This document shows, piece by piece, positions 13,001-19,850 of a DNA stretch of 64,000 nucleotides. The position numbers and the translations under genes are program-made. Numbering within the stretch: the first letter of the stretch is position 1; every line of letters begins with the position of its first letter. The notes under the pieces are model-generated. The model was not told the DNA's origin and ran no database searches. It saw nothing but the letters and a program-made list of their open reading frames with translations. This DNA comes from Chrysogorgia sp. JL179-B06 (taxonomy: Eukaryota; Cnidaria; Anthozoa; Scleralcyonacea; Chrysogorgiidae), in NCBI GenBank assembly GCA_035772405.1, contig JAYKKM010000216.1, positions 2,478,501-2,542,500 on the forward strand, given 5' to 3'.

Positions 13001-13938
13001 AAATCTTGATCCGAATCCGTCGATATCTTTGCAACCTTTCATTAAATGTGTTAGTTTGTCGATTTCCAAAGTGACAATATACTATACTGAATATTTTTAT
13101 TGCTATTTGTTGTAAACGTCCGTATTGATCTATATGAAAACAATAACAAACACCCGCAATGCATGACCCTGACACTCACTCTTTACATGATTGTATTTCA
13201 AGGTTTATCTATCGTTTTGGTTTTTTATATATTTATAATATTTAAAGTGCATATGAAGCGAAAATTAAGTTTATCTTATTTGAAAGAACTCTTCAAATAA
13301 TGAAGAATATCAATTTACAGCTTTTCCATATTTCACTTAGTTCTTGAGATATTTAGACTTATGTGATATTCAAATGAGTGACCTGTGACGTCACATGGTT
13401 TGCACAACATTTTAACATTTTGGAAAATCGTAACATCGTCGATGACAGTAACAAATTATAGGGAACTGGGAACCAGAGGACTGGCAACAAAAACCCAATT
13501 TTGTTAGCCTGCGTAGCGGCCCTTCCCCCGTCACCGGAGGGCCGCTACGCAGGCTAAATTTTGTGGACTTTTTCATCGGAGTTCCTCCAGAGCCTCCTTG
13601 GACAAGATTACATTAAAACTTGAACGATATTATTCTGTTTAGTGGTCTGTATCGACATGCAAAGTTTCAAGTGATTTCATTCAATAATCTTAAAGATATA
13701 CACGGTTTTCCAAAATGTTAAAATGTTATGCAAACCATGTGACGTCATAGGTCATCTCATTTGAATATCACATAAGTCTAAATATCTCGTCAAGAACTAA
13801 GTTGATCTTAAGTCATCACTTGCAAATTGTATCTTACGTGGCTGACTCTCTTGTTTTCTTGCTACAGGTGACTGGCACTGTGCCTACGTTTTACTGTATG
13901 GACCAAGGAAACTTGAAATAATAAAGGATGCCTCTTGA
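1027..13938 (+). CDS. USP14: USP14-like ubiquitin carboxyl-terminal hydrolase, 3' half (6 exons; 5' end outside window)
   Basis: Proteasome-associated deubiquitinase that trims ubiquitin chains from proteasome-bound substrates. Exons: 1027-1119, 1553-1675, 2541-2634, 10123-10230, 12838-12912, 13868-13938 (TGA stop). All have AG/GT borders and compatible phases. The joined product (about 190 residues) follows the C-terminal part of the USP catalytic domain of animal USP14 in order: RLPAYLSIQFVRFYYKEKE, then DVKFPLILDVFDLCSPEL, a charged linker, LQAVLTHQGRSSSSGHYVAW with the catalytic His of the His box, SWIKCDDDKISHVTADEVL, and DWHCAYVLLYGPRKLEI at the end. The family is about 490 residues, so the ubiquitin-like domain and catalytic Cys box lie upstream of the window. 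The linker exon (2541-2634) is the least conserved part. Intron 2635-10122 contains an intact P450 gene on the same strand. No clear polyadenylation signal is seen just after the stop. Confidence 0.93.
1147..1500. repeat. (GAT/GGT)n trinucleotide tract
   Basis: Impure ATGATGGTG repeat just after the donor of the first USP14 exon here. Apparent Asp- or His-rich frames are artefacts of the repeat. Confidence 0.9.
1884..2198 (+). mobile_element. tRNA-derived SINE
   Basis: A tRNA-like head (1888-1967: GTGGTCTAGTGGTTACCAC as A-box arm, GGGTTCAAATC as B box) followed by a non-tRNA body and a tail that runs into a hexamer repeat. Confidence 0.65.
2199..2356. repeat. (ACTCGT)n hexanucleotide array
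   Basis: About 25 TACTCG units with TACTCA variants, directly at the 3' end of the SINE at 1884. Confidence 0.9.
2737..3275. repeat. 33-bp tandem repeat in two blocks (2737-2866 and 3136-3275)
   Basis: Unit contains TCTCACAACATCCCGCGTG then TTTATATCGGGAAG. Four copies stand in each block, split by a LINE scrap and a TTA tract. CATCCCG and CGGGA give each unit some dyad symmetry. Copies directly abut, so there are no CRISPR-like spacers. Confidence 0.85.
2860..2990 (+). mobile_element. LINE ORF2 C-terminal scrap between 33-bp repeats
   Basis: Over shifted frames the plus strand resembles GTKTVEFITT and NFKSAVKTFLF, the KLWNSLP-x-FKxxVKTxLF tail found at 35330 and 36160. It is too decayed for family assignment. 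Confidence 0.4.
3335..4005 (+). mobile_element. Penelope-type retroelement fragment (YVDD RT, frameshifted)
   Basis: Read over two frames, the plus strand gives YRRYVDDCFLLFRS (catalytic YVDD), then LPFLDISITRCNGSFSSS, FQKPTFTRRYTNFNSFIPS, RRFLDKIHSPSPEVSLAPKK and IYFCLPFTGQHSLEL, ending KIPKSVRSRG then TGA. This is the RT-to-linker region of the GIY-YIG-bearing Penelope group common in cnidarians; the endonuclease domain itself is absent. Frameshifts near 3430-3530 and 3720 make it a pseudogene. It abuts a 33-bp tandem array and sits in a USP14 intron. Confidence 0.7.
4006..4340. repeat. Dispersed repeat scraps: SINE body and GGTTAGG-rich MITE
   Basis: 4010-4110 matches the SINE body near 9280 (GTATATATAATGGTGGTAAT). 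4130-4240 has GGTTAGGGTTAG and TTTGTTGTTTTGGGATTAGC, a module also at 20175-20250, 20720-20790, 38880-38960 and 62935-62990. Confidence 0.55.
4500..5060 (-). mobile_element. Non-LTR retrotransposon RT C-terminus, decayed
   Basis: The minus strand, over several frames, reads LLESDGLNFERVSSAKLLGV, then the RAAKRLYLLRQLK-like helix and ISSRRELLSAHLFNDIINN. This is the C-terminal region after the RT thumb of L2/CR1/Jockey-type LINE ORF2. Stops and frame changes are present. Confidence 0.65.
5061..6097. other. Sequence upstream of the P450, no feature assigned
   Basis: No recognised repeat or exon. The P450 promoter or 5' leader should lie here. No convincing TATA box or spliced leader could be picked out. 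Confidence 0.3.
6098..7600 (+). CDS. Cytochrome P450, clan 2 (CYP1/CYP2/CYP17-like), intronless, nested in a USP14 intron
   Basis: Microsomal haem-thiolate monooxygenase, probably of the steroid/xenobiotic clan 2. The start chosen at 6098 gives exactly 500 residues with an N-terminal membrane anchor (residues 1-22) followed by a proline hinge LPPGPFPLPFLGN (31-43). The frame stays open for 52 codons further upstream to an ATG at 5942, but that extension is polar and atypical. Visible motifs: C-helix WRKQR (125-129), I-helix AGIETS (305-310, the A/G-G-x-E/D-T-T/S oxygen-activation motif), ExxR as EVFR (362-365), meander FNPARF (415-420) and haem loop FSAGKRVCVG with ligand Cys445. No frameshift, stop or key-residue loss. 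It is more GC-rich than its surroundings. Lack of introns and its place inside another gene's intron suggest retroposition, or one of the intronless P450s known from cnidarians. No poly(A) tail or target duplication was recognised. Substrate cannot be inferred. Confidence 0.95.
   Translation: MLPSILVVIFVVPLVCRLLSFYWSVFTLRHLPPGPFPLPFLGNFHLIGPNVHVSLKKLAKKYGDLMTVYFGSERGVVVSSSELAREVLVQQSHAFGGRPRNLPYGALLFSHYGKNIAFREMNPRWRKQRKIFHSAVKSFGSNLLVLENQVCSVVEDLIGTLGDLLETPRDIENDIRLCISNVICAMTFGSKYEQDDGEFLSMMKAIDVIQQSVSPGNLIDIFPLLRRLPIRQMQELKEAVELKDAIVGRKYHEHEVALADDDEVRDLTDALVKQHRSDADAVTTDDDVTLSDEEVKLIISDMFVAGIETSASSVLWGIYYLVRNPDTQERIHNEMRQLLGPNSPPTFRDRRRLPFLQATVTEVFRCSSAVPLLLPHRAVSDTLVSGYRIPEGTTVFINAWAIHHDPELWDNPHAFNPARFIDKNGSYSSPTPFTFLPFSAGKRVCVGEVLGKMVVFVTLARMLFYYRFSLASDISLGTDDVKPASILKPGRFKVLVEKRQ
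7676..7900 (+). mobile_element. Transposon fragment with GATTGGCT box and SEHSEFYYP-like coding stub
   Basis: CGCGCTCTGATTGGCTGAG is followed about 90 bp later by a frame reading SEDEHSESEFYYPEN. The same arrangement, with SDDSEHSEMEFYYPQ, occurs at 19205-19385. It ends with TTTGTCTAATTGTTTTGG, an end motif shared with 28020 and 41625. Confidence 0.5.
8318..8413. mobile_element. Foldback MITE
   Basis: Imperfect 42-bp inverted arms, CAATTAGTCAC at one end and GTGACTAATTG at the other, around CTCTTCGCGGCTC. Confidence 0.7.
8414..8870. other. A/T-rich intron sequence
   Basis: No gene or recognised repeat, apart from short TA runs near 8840-8860. Confidence 0.3.
8871..9825. mobile_element. Inverted pair of tRNA-Ala-derived SINE elements
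   Basis: Left arm about 9055-9430 is the near-exact reverse complement of the right arm about 9430-9815; a partial direct copy precedes (8871-9050). Each arm has a tRNA-like head (minus 9186-9259; plus 9647-9720: GGCTTCCGTAGCTCATTGG, loop CTAGCAA with AGC, B box GGGTTCAATTCC), then a conserved hairpin AGTTGC-ATTTTTC-GCAACT and a common body. Other copies: 4010, 17505-17660, 57985-58350. The anticodon stem has a mismatch, so these are not functional tRNAs. Confidence 0.8.
10295..10407. repeat. (CAGT)n tetranucleotide tract
   Basis: About 25 uninterrupted TCAG units in the USP14 intron, 65 bp after the His-box exon. Confidence 0.97.
10480..10935. mobile_element. MITE with degenerate telomere-like CCTAACCCTAA interior
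   Basis: CCCTAACCTTTACCCTAACC-type repeats (10485-10535), and an end GTCCTTTTGAGTTATCCC then TTTTAGCCATCCCC (10901-10932) that matches the end of the complete copy at 18019-18217. Other parts carry a CTAAAGTTGG and GTGACGTCAC module. Confidence 0.55.
11575..11982. repeat. 15-bp minisatellite, about 26 copies
   Basis: Unit CGCAAAGTACCATTT with point variants, then (TTTCG)4. Because 15 is a multiple of 3, frames on both strands are open (FAKYH, CEMVL and similar); no gene is implied. Confidence 0.95.
12265..12760 (-). mobile_element. Non-LTR retrotransposon 3' end, frameshifted
   Basis: Minus strand: KLFKASVESSLLYGSDSWTL, then TRMLRMVQNISWKS, a frame change into RRLALAGHAARQTNQ, and DRVSWRKNYIMALT near the end. 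This is the standard tail of RTE/L1-like ORF2 proteins. It lies in the last USP14 introns, antisense to the gene, and is inactive. Confidence 0.75.
13242..13840. mobile_element. Foldback element, TTAAAGTGC superfamily (copy E)
   Basis: Left arm from TTAAAGTGCATATGAAGCG (13243) through TGACGTCACATGGTTTGCA; right arm 13697-13800 is its reverse complement (TGCAAACCATGTGACGTCAT). A 52-bp hairpin element is nested at 13505. It lies just before the last USP14 exon. Confidence 0.75.
13505..13556. mobile_element. Hairpin MITE, TAGCCTG family, 8-bp TSD
   Basis: Ends TAGCCTGCGTAGCGGCCCT and its reverse complement, small central loop, flanked by direct repeats AATTTTGT (13497-13504 and 13557-13564). 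TSD length and CAG/TAG-like ends fit a hAT-type non-autonomous element. Confidence 0.9.
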
Positions 13939-14204
13939 ACAACTGCTATGCAAATGATACCCGTGTTCCCTCTGGTTTTCAAATTACCTTTTTGACATCA
14001 TTAACTGCTTGCGAAAATCAAACACTTTATCGACCTGCAAATTAATCTAGCTATCTATACCTTAGATTATGATAAAAATTAAGATTTTATTAAAAGAATA
14101 ACGCCACTCGTTCACTATATTTTTATATTCTCACTCGACTATTTGTGAAGTATACGCGTTTAAGACCGAAATAGTGTGTAGTTTCGAGCGAAGGCCCTTT
14201 GTCA

Positions 14205-14260
14205 TAGCCTGTGTACAGCCTGAATATACACAGGTGTATATTCAGGCTGTACACAGGCTA
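14205..14260. mobile_element. Hairpin MITE, TAGCCTG family, perfect 27-bp arms, 8-bp TSD
   Basis: TAGCCTGTGTACAGCCTGAA opens a 27-base arm whose exact complement follows after two bases (AG). Direct repeats CTTTGTCA flank it (14197-14204 and 14261-14268). It split a CTGACAAAGGGCCTTCGCTC repeat. Confidence 0.93.
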
Positions 14261-14560
14261 CTTTGTCAGAGAGTGAAGTTCTCTTTACGTTTCATTGCTG
14301 TCCCCTCTTCGTCGACAATTCCCTTCACAATCCCTATACTTCCCTGCAATCCCAGCCAAAACATTGCTCGCACAGCCTTGGAAGCTATTTGACTCGGAAA
14401 AAGTAGCCACAGAGTTGCCTGCGAAGGAGGCTATAAATTGCCCTCTGTCGTTCGGTCGAGATGTTCAGTTTTATGAGGTTTTGTGACGTAGAGTTTTATC
14501 ACGTGTATTTAAAGCTCCCCTCGCAGTCACTGAGCCATATTTCCGTTTGGTGAGCGTTTA

Positions 14561-14775
14561 CAGGGCCGTAGCAAGAGAAAGTCAATTGGGGGGGGGGGGG
14601 CGGTAATGGTACTCTTGGTTTGCTGGGGGTCGTGGGGTATGCCCCCAAATTAGGATCTCTGAAATAGAATTTCCTGACTTCTGAGAGTAATTTCCAGCAA
14701 GTTTTAACAGATCTAAACTCGCAAGAAATCGCTAGAGCAAATTATTGGGGGCCCGGCCCCACCCCTAGTACACAT
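14561..14775. mobile_element. hAT-like MITE end with G-run
   Basis: Starts CAGGGCCGTAGCAAG, contains a run of about 13 G (14588-14600) and GGGGGCCCGGCCCC near the other side. The start resembles the CAGGGGCGTAGC-type ends of hAT MITEs; the opposite end is not matched, so it is truncated. Confidence 0.5.
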
Positions 14776-15185
14776 AACTATCTTAGTCGTCTTACCTTGA
14801 CAAGAGAATACTTCCTCACTGAAGGCAGAACAGATCGTTCAAACTTCACAGCGTTGACAAGTTCCGAACGGCGAAAGGTTATCTGCGATTTCTTGCCATC
14901 ACAGTATCACTTGTCATGAAGTTTTCCTTCTATTTTAAGTGTATATTGGAGCAACAAAATAATAATGAAAAGTTTGTCTCAATAGAAATGCATTATCACT
15001 TCCTTCAACAAGGCCGTTTTTCTTATATGAATACACCATCTCCTCAATCTTTGGCACTACATCTATTTATGCTATGATCACATACTACAAACATCTGACT
15101 TGGATTTGAGGAAATAATCTACAGTGGTTTCTACAATGGATTTGTGCACAAAGCTGTATTTGCATACACTGTATATGTAACAAAC
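14776..15185. other. No feature recognised
   Basis: Intergenic between USP14 and the VWDE-like gene; nothing supported. Confidence 0.3.
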
Positions 15186-15764
15186 AAATTACTCAAAAAA
15201 AGTAATGAGTAATCTCTGAAAAAGTAATTATTACAATTGCAAATTACTTTTTTCCAAAAGTAATTAATTACCAATTACTTTTAAAATTACTTTTTATGTA
15301 ACTTGTTCCAATATTTTAACATAAAATTTTTTTTTATTATTATTAAATATATCTTTATAGAATCTTAATAGAATTACAAAGTGTACTGAACTTCACTAGG
15401 CGGGAAACAGGAAATACGTCCATAATACACTAATACATGAAGTATTGTACACGTCGCTTATTGGCAACATTACAGGCTCATTTTAACGAAATAAAATATT
15501 CATCACTGTTTTTAAAGTTCAGACTACGAGGAATGTTTTACAAAATATACGCGAAATAATGCTGTAGACTGGCTGATATAAAAGTGAGAACACTGAGAAA
15601 TAACGTAACGTTAAGTTACTTTAGGGGAATTTTACTCGTTACCTACAAAATGTAATTAATTACATTACAAATTACTTTGGTAATTAATTACCATAACAAT
15701 TACTCAAAAAGTAATTAGTAATTAGTAACGCGTTACTTTAGTAACGAGTATTTACAACACTGCA
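15186..15764. mobile_element. hAT-like MITE with AATTACTTTTTGAGTAAT inverted subterminal repeats
   Basis: Many opposed copies of AAGTAATTAATTACC and GTAATTAGTAATTAGTAACG, and an end TAACGAGTATTTACAACACTG, the reverse of the widespread CAGTGTTGTAAATACTCG-type hAT terminus. CAAACAAT follows, and CAAACAAA stands at 15181-15188, so an 8-bp duplication with one mismatch is possible. Confidence 0.6.
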
Positions 15765-16708
15765 AACAATACATGGAACTGTCTTCAAGAAATTATTTAC
15801 CTCTACTTTGTGAAAATTCAGTGGACAATGGAAATTATTTGTGATGCAGTAAATACAATATTACAAGCTCTTTGGGAAAATAAAATACAGTGGTTGCAGT
15901 GGTGTATTCCCAAACGACAACTACATTACATGTGGAGTCGTGGACATGTGCAATGAGCTAATACATTGCAGAGAGTATTGCATTATCAACAAGAACTCCA
16001 ATAAAAGTTAGACGATATAAACAATGGATCAAGCATATCAGAAACATCTGTTACGTACCATCTCTGGTATTTATTTCGTCAGTGCCTATTTGTTTAGCTC
16101 TTGCTTTGCCATAACATATCAGACATTGCGATTCCACTGAGTACTGACAGCTTTGCCACAGTATTAAAGAAGCATGATTTATAGTTGCAGTGATTTATCA
16201 GAAATTTGTTTACCAAATATCAACTTACTACATACGGTAGTCATAATGTATGTATACACTACTATGTATGCAGTCAAATGCCTTGCCAATTATATTCAGA
16301 TAATTGATAGTTATTTATAAATTTATAATTTAAATCTCCTGTATTTAAATTTTAAATATAATTAAAATAATTGAAAACAATGTGTACATACTACAGTATG
16401 TCTGTTACAATTTATATAATCAATCCCAGGGTTCATTTTGGAAATTTTATCAAAAATTAGGCTTCCGATGGCTTTTCAGCTTTTGAGGCAGCACTTCCCT
16501 TGCGATAGTAACTTCTAGTTTAAATATAATTTAATTTTCAAGTAACCAGTGAAAGTGTGAATTACCCTGAAGAAATGCCACCTCTATCTGTCGATAATAT
16601 ATTACGAATAAATGTGCGATAGATTGCCGTATATATAGTTATTTCGAAAGCTTAAAAATGGCCGAAACACCAACACGAAAGTCATCAGTTGATCAGTATC
16701 ATTTATCT
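15765..16708. other. A/T-rich intergenic, no gene recognised
   Basis: No frame with protein likeness and no recognised repeat. It may be decayed transposon interior. Confidence 0.3.
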
Positions 16709-17104
16709 AAAGTGGCAATACGATGGAAAATCGTCAACCTTATTTAGATTTTATTTAGAAGTACTTTTGAAATGAAGAAGAATAGCATTCTCACTTAGTC
16801 AATATATCATCTTGTTCAAAAATTATTCATGTTTTGCGAATATGCAAATGTTACTTTATCATGTCATTTACTCACATGAACTCAATAAAATTCTCAATTC
16901 TGAGGAAAATATCCAGCAATTTGTACCATTCGTATAAGTATACATCTGGAAAGTTTATATACAATTTACCAATTATTTCCGGAGATATTTGTCTATAAAT
17001 GACGTCATAGGTATATCTGGAATAAGATGAGATATTGGTCAAAAGTACTTCTAAATAAACTCAATATTTGGATAGGCGAATATTCCGTCGTAGTGCTATA
17101 CTTT
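16709..17104. mobile_element. Foldback element, TTAAAGTGC superfamily relative (copy D)
   Basis: AAAGTGGCAATACGATGG opens the left side and GTAGTGCTATACTTT closes the right. Arms share TTTATTTAGAAGTACTTTTG and its complement (16740-16770, 17038-17062) with a TGACGTCA core (17000). Confidence 0.65.
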
Positions 17105-17489
17105 AAACAAAACTTTAGTTCTTACAAGAACTGTTTATGATAACACATTTTCAATATGCTAGAATATGCAATAGAACTCACAACACTATAACCGCTTATC
17201 TTCAGTATATTAACTAGAAACACGAATCAGCAATAATCCCCTCGCTCACCTTTTCTACCACTAGCCCCCAACCCACGCCTAGAGTTTATTTTCCCAGACC
17301 GAGATTTTGAACGTTATCTCGTCCAATATTTACTCGATTTCAAATACATAACATACGTGCATGTCTATTATATTACGAGAACGTGCACACCCTTCGTAAA
17401 AACGGTTTATGCACTTAGAAATTATTCGGCAATCAGCCAGCCGCTTCGTCGTATATTATTTTGAACGTTATCTCGAACAATATTTAACC

Positions 17490-17660
17490 AGATGGAATTA
17501 TCCCAGCCGGAAGGCCTTAAAGTTGCATTTTTCGCAACTGGTCCCGGTTTGGTCTTAAAATGTATGTATTCCAACACTCGAAATTTCCTTCAGTAGTTCA
17601 CCATAAATCCTTTCAACATATGTTGTTTGATCGAGTGAAATGCCAAATATTACCTATATA
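17490..17660 (+). mobile_element. SINE body fragment (same family as 8871-9825)
   Basis: CCAGCCGGAAGGCC, AGTTGCATTTTTCGCAACTG, TTAAAATGTATGTATTCCAA and ATCGAGTGAAATGCCAAATA match the 9.7 kb copy; the tRNA head is missing. Confidence 0.75.
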
Positions 17661-17754
17661 TATATGTATATGTATATGTATATGTATTTGTGAGAAATGG
17701 AACCCTGCCGCGGCGAGATTATCACCCTCGCTTGCGAGGGGATAAGATCACTTA

Positions 17755-17990
17755 CATTTCACTCTCTGACGAAGGGCTTTCGCTCGGACCTCCTACATAC
17801 CGTATTGCGGTGTACAGCAACCTTTAAAGTATTCTCTTTGCATTTTTACACTGCCTACGCACCATATCGCTCTTTGATGAAGAGCGTTCGCTGGAAACGT
17901 TGGACCTACACACTATTTTGGCAGGCACACCAACCTTTCAGATTTTTCTATTTGTATTTCTACACTATACCCAGGGTTATATATAACCTT
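17755..17990. repeat. Dispersed repeat with two CTGACGA/TTGATGA stem motifs
   Basis: CTCTCTGACGAAGGGCTTTC (17763) and TTTGATGAAGAGCGTTCGCT then GGAAACG (17876-17906), each a small hairpin between CTGANGA-like and GAAAC-like boxes, followed by CTATTTGTATTTCTACACTA. Related copies at 14181, 29232, 29415, 32640, 34101, 50941 and 60553. Confidence 0.55.
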
Positions 17991-18003
17991 GAATTGATAA
18001 TTG

Positions 18004-18233
18004 CCCAATTCATGAGGTGAAGACTAAAAGGGATGACTCAAAAGGACCTTCACATTTTTTAGAACTTCTAATCCTAACCCTAATATCAATCCTAGCCCTA
18101 ACCCTCACCTTGATCCTAACCTTAAACCTAACCGTAGCTAACCCTAACCTAGCTAACGAAAAATAAAGACCAGACAAAAACAGAACTAGGTCCTTTTGAG
18201 TCATCCCTTTTAGCCATCCCCAATTCATGAGGT
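18004..18233. mobile_element. MITE with about 30-bp TIRs, telomere-like interior and 15-bp direct repeats
   Basis: TIRs contain CTAAAAGGGATGACTCAAAA and its complement (18023 onward; ending near 18212). The interior is CCTAACCCTAA-like. Identical CCCAATTCATGAGGT stands on both sides (18004-18018, 18219-18233). Confidence 0.8.
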
Positions 18234-18409
18234 CCCTGTCCTAACTATCTCGAGTAGAGCTCCAGAGGAGGAGAGGCAATGACAAATATTTGTGAACTCG
18301 GAAATTTATTATTAACCTATACTTATCAAACTACAATTACAAGATGTATGGATATAAGTCTGTTTATAACGCATTCCAGTTATATCAGGGATTTGTTTTA
18401 ACATAACGT

Positions 18410-18565
18410 CAATTAACCATCACCACGTTCACCACTTCAACCACCACCTTAACCGGCACCACCACAACCGCCACCCACACAACCGCCGCCTCCTGCTCCT
18501 GTTCCTCCCTCTCCTGCTCCTCCCTCTCCTCCTCCTCCTGCTTCTCCTCCTCCTCATCCTTTTTT
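18410..18565. repeat. CAC/CTC-rich low-complexity tract
   Basis: (CCACCA)n grading into (CTCCTC)n. A short open frame follows (18566-18784, 72 residues) with no recognised similarity; it is not called as a gene. Confidence 0.8.
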
Positions 18566-18784
18566 ATGAGCTGCGGATTTGGAACGAAGGGCGGTACATT
18601 GTGTTTGTACCGTTGGTCATTGGATATGTTTTGGGAAGTGCATAGTCTAAAAGATTCATTGTCTCAAGTCATAAACAAGGAAAGTGTAGAATGGACTATG
18701 GCAGAAATGCAACGGGTGATAATGTTTGAAGGAGAATCTACAACGCGAAAAATAATGAGTGGATTGCTTGAACTTTTGCATTAA

Positions 18785-19179
18785 CTTTTGCTGTAGTATA
18801 CGGTTTGGCCTGGAATAACAAAGCTATTTCCGCTTAATTTAGCGATAATAATTAATAATTATATAAATAATAACAACATTATCTTTTATTTGAAACGTTT
18901 TATTTGAAACTGTTAGTGTAAACAACATTTTTTCGTTTGTTTGTGCTTCCAAGAACCTTTATAAAAGATACCACAATACAAAGCTGTTCAAAAATACATT
19001 CAAAAACACAGATTGCTCCTATGTAATTTACAAACATTAACCTATATATGTCGCTCGTCTATGTTCTGTTTATGATTTTTGGATACAATGTATAAATCTT
19101 AAATTATTCACGAACACCCTAACTTTGTCTGCACATATCCCTAGCCAGTCGTTACCATCATAGCGATAGCGTGATTTAT
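18785..19179. other. No feature recognised
   Basis: A/T-rich intergenic sequence upstream of the element at 19180. Confidence 0.3.
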
Positions 19180-19795
19180 TTTCCCAGGTCCGTGACAAAA
19201 ATGCCGGCTTCTGATTGGCTAAATACGAGGTCCGTGTCACACAAGTACGGACCTCTCGTTTTTCCCGCCAAAACTAATATGCGGTGAGAAACAGTTTTCA
19301 AACTAAAAAACTTTAAAGTGCTGAAAAATGTACTCCGACGATAGTGAGCATAGCGAGATGGAATTTTATTATCCCCAAGACGACGTCCCAAGCACAAGTC
19401 CTGGAAATTTAGTCCATTCAAACCGGTCTGAAACGCGAACGAAAACGGGTGTTACAATGGCAGCGATAGTCAACGACCGGAAAACACGAAGAAAATGGAA
19501 TACGATATAAATGTCCTTCGAGAAATTCAACCATACCTGCCAAGGAATTAAACATCCTCCTCGCCAATTTTTTCGTTAACGCTCGCAAGAAAAATGTCGG
19601 CGAGGTTTACAGCCTTCGTCTTTCACAGCTTTTCATTATTTTGTTTTAATGTGGGAGAAATAAATAAGTTATATACCAAACTTTGTCGGTCCGTACTGGA
19701 AAAAGATTGCCGGCCTCGTTCCGTACAGGCAAGACCTCGGGCAATATTTTTCCAGTACGGACCTCCAGTTTGGTAAATAACATATATATATATAT
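19180..19795 (+). mobile_element. Transposon fragment: GGTCCGT modules, GATTGGCT box and acidic SEHSE-FYYP stub
   Basis: AGGTCCGTGACAAAAATGCC, then CTTCTGATTGGCTAAATACG and opposed TACGGACCT, a start codon at 19328 opening MYSDDSEHSEMEFYYPQDDV, and at the far side CGGTCCGTACTGGAAAAAG and CCAGTACGGACCTCC. A larger relative of the MITE at 640-880; it likely keeps the promoter and first exon of an unknown autonomous element. Confidence 0.55.
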
Positions 19796-19850
19796 ATTAT
19801 TAGCTTGTCTATATTACTTTGACGACTACCCTACGACACAATTTTAAGAT

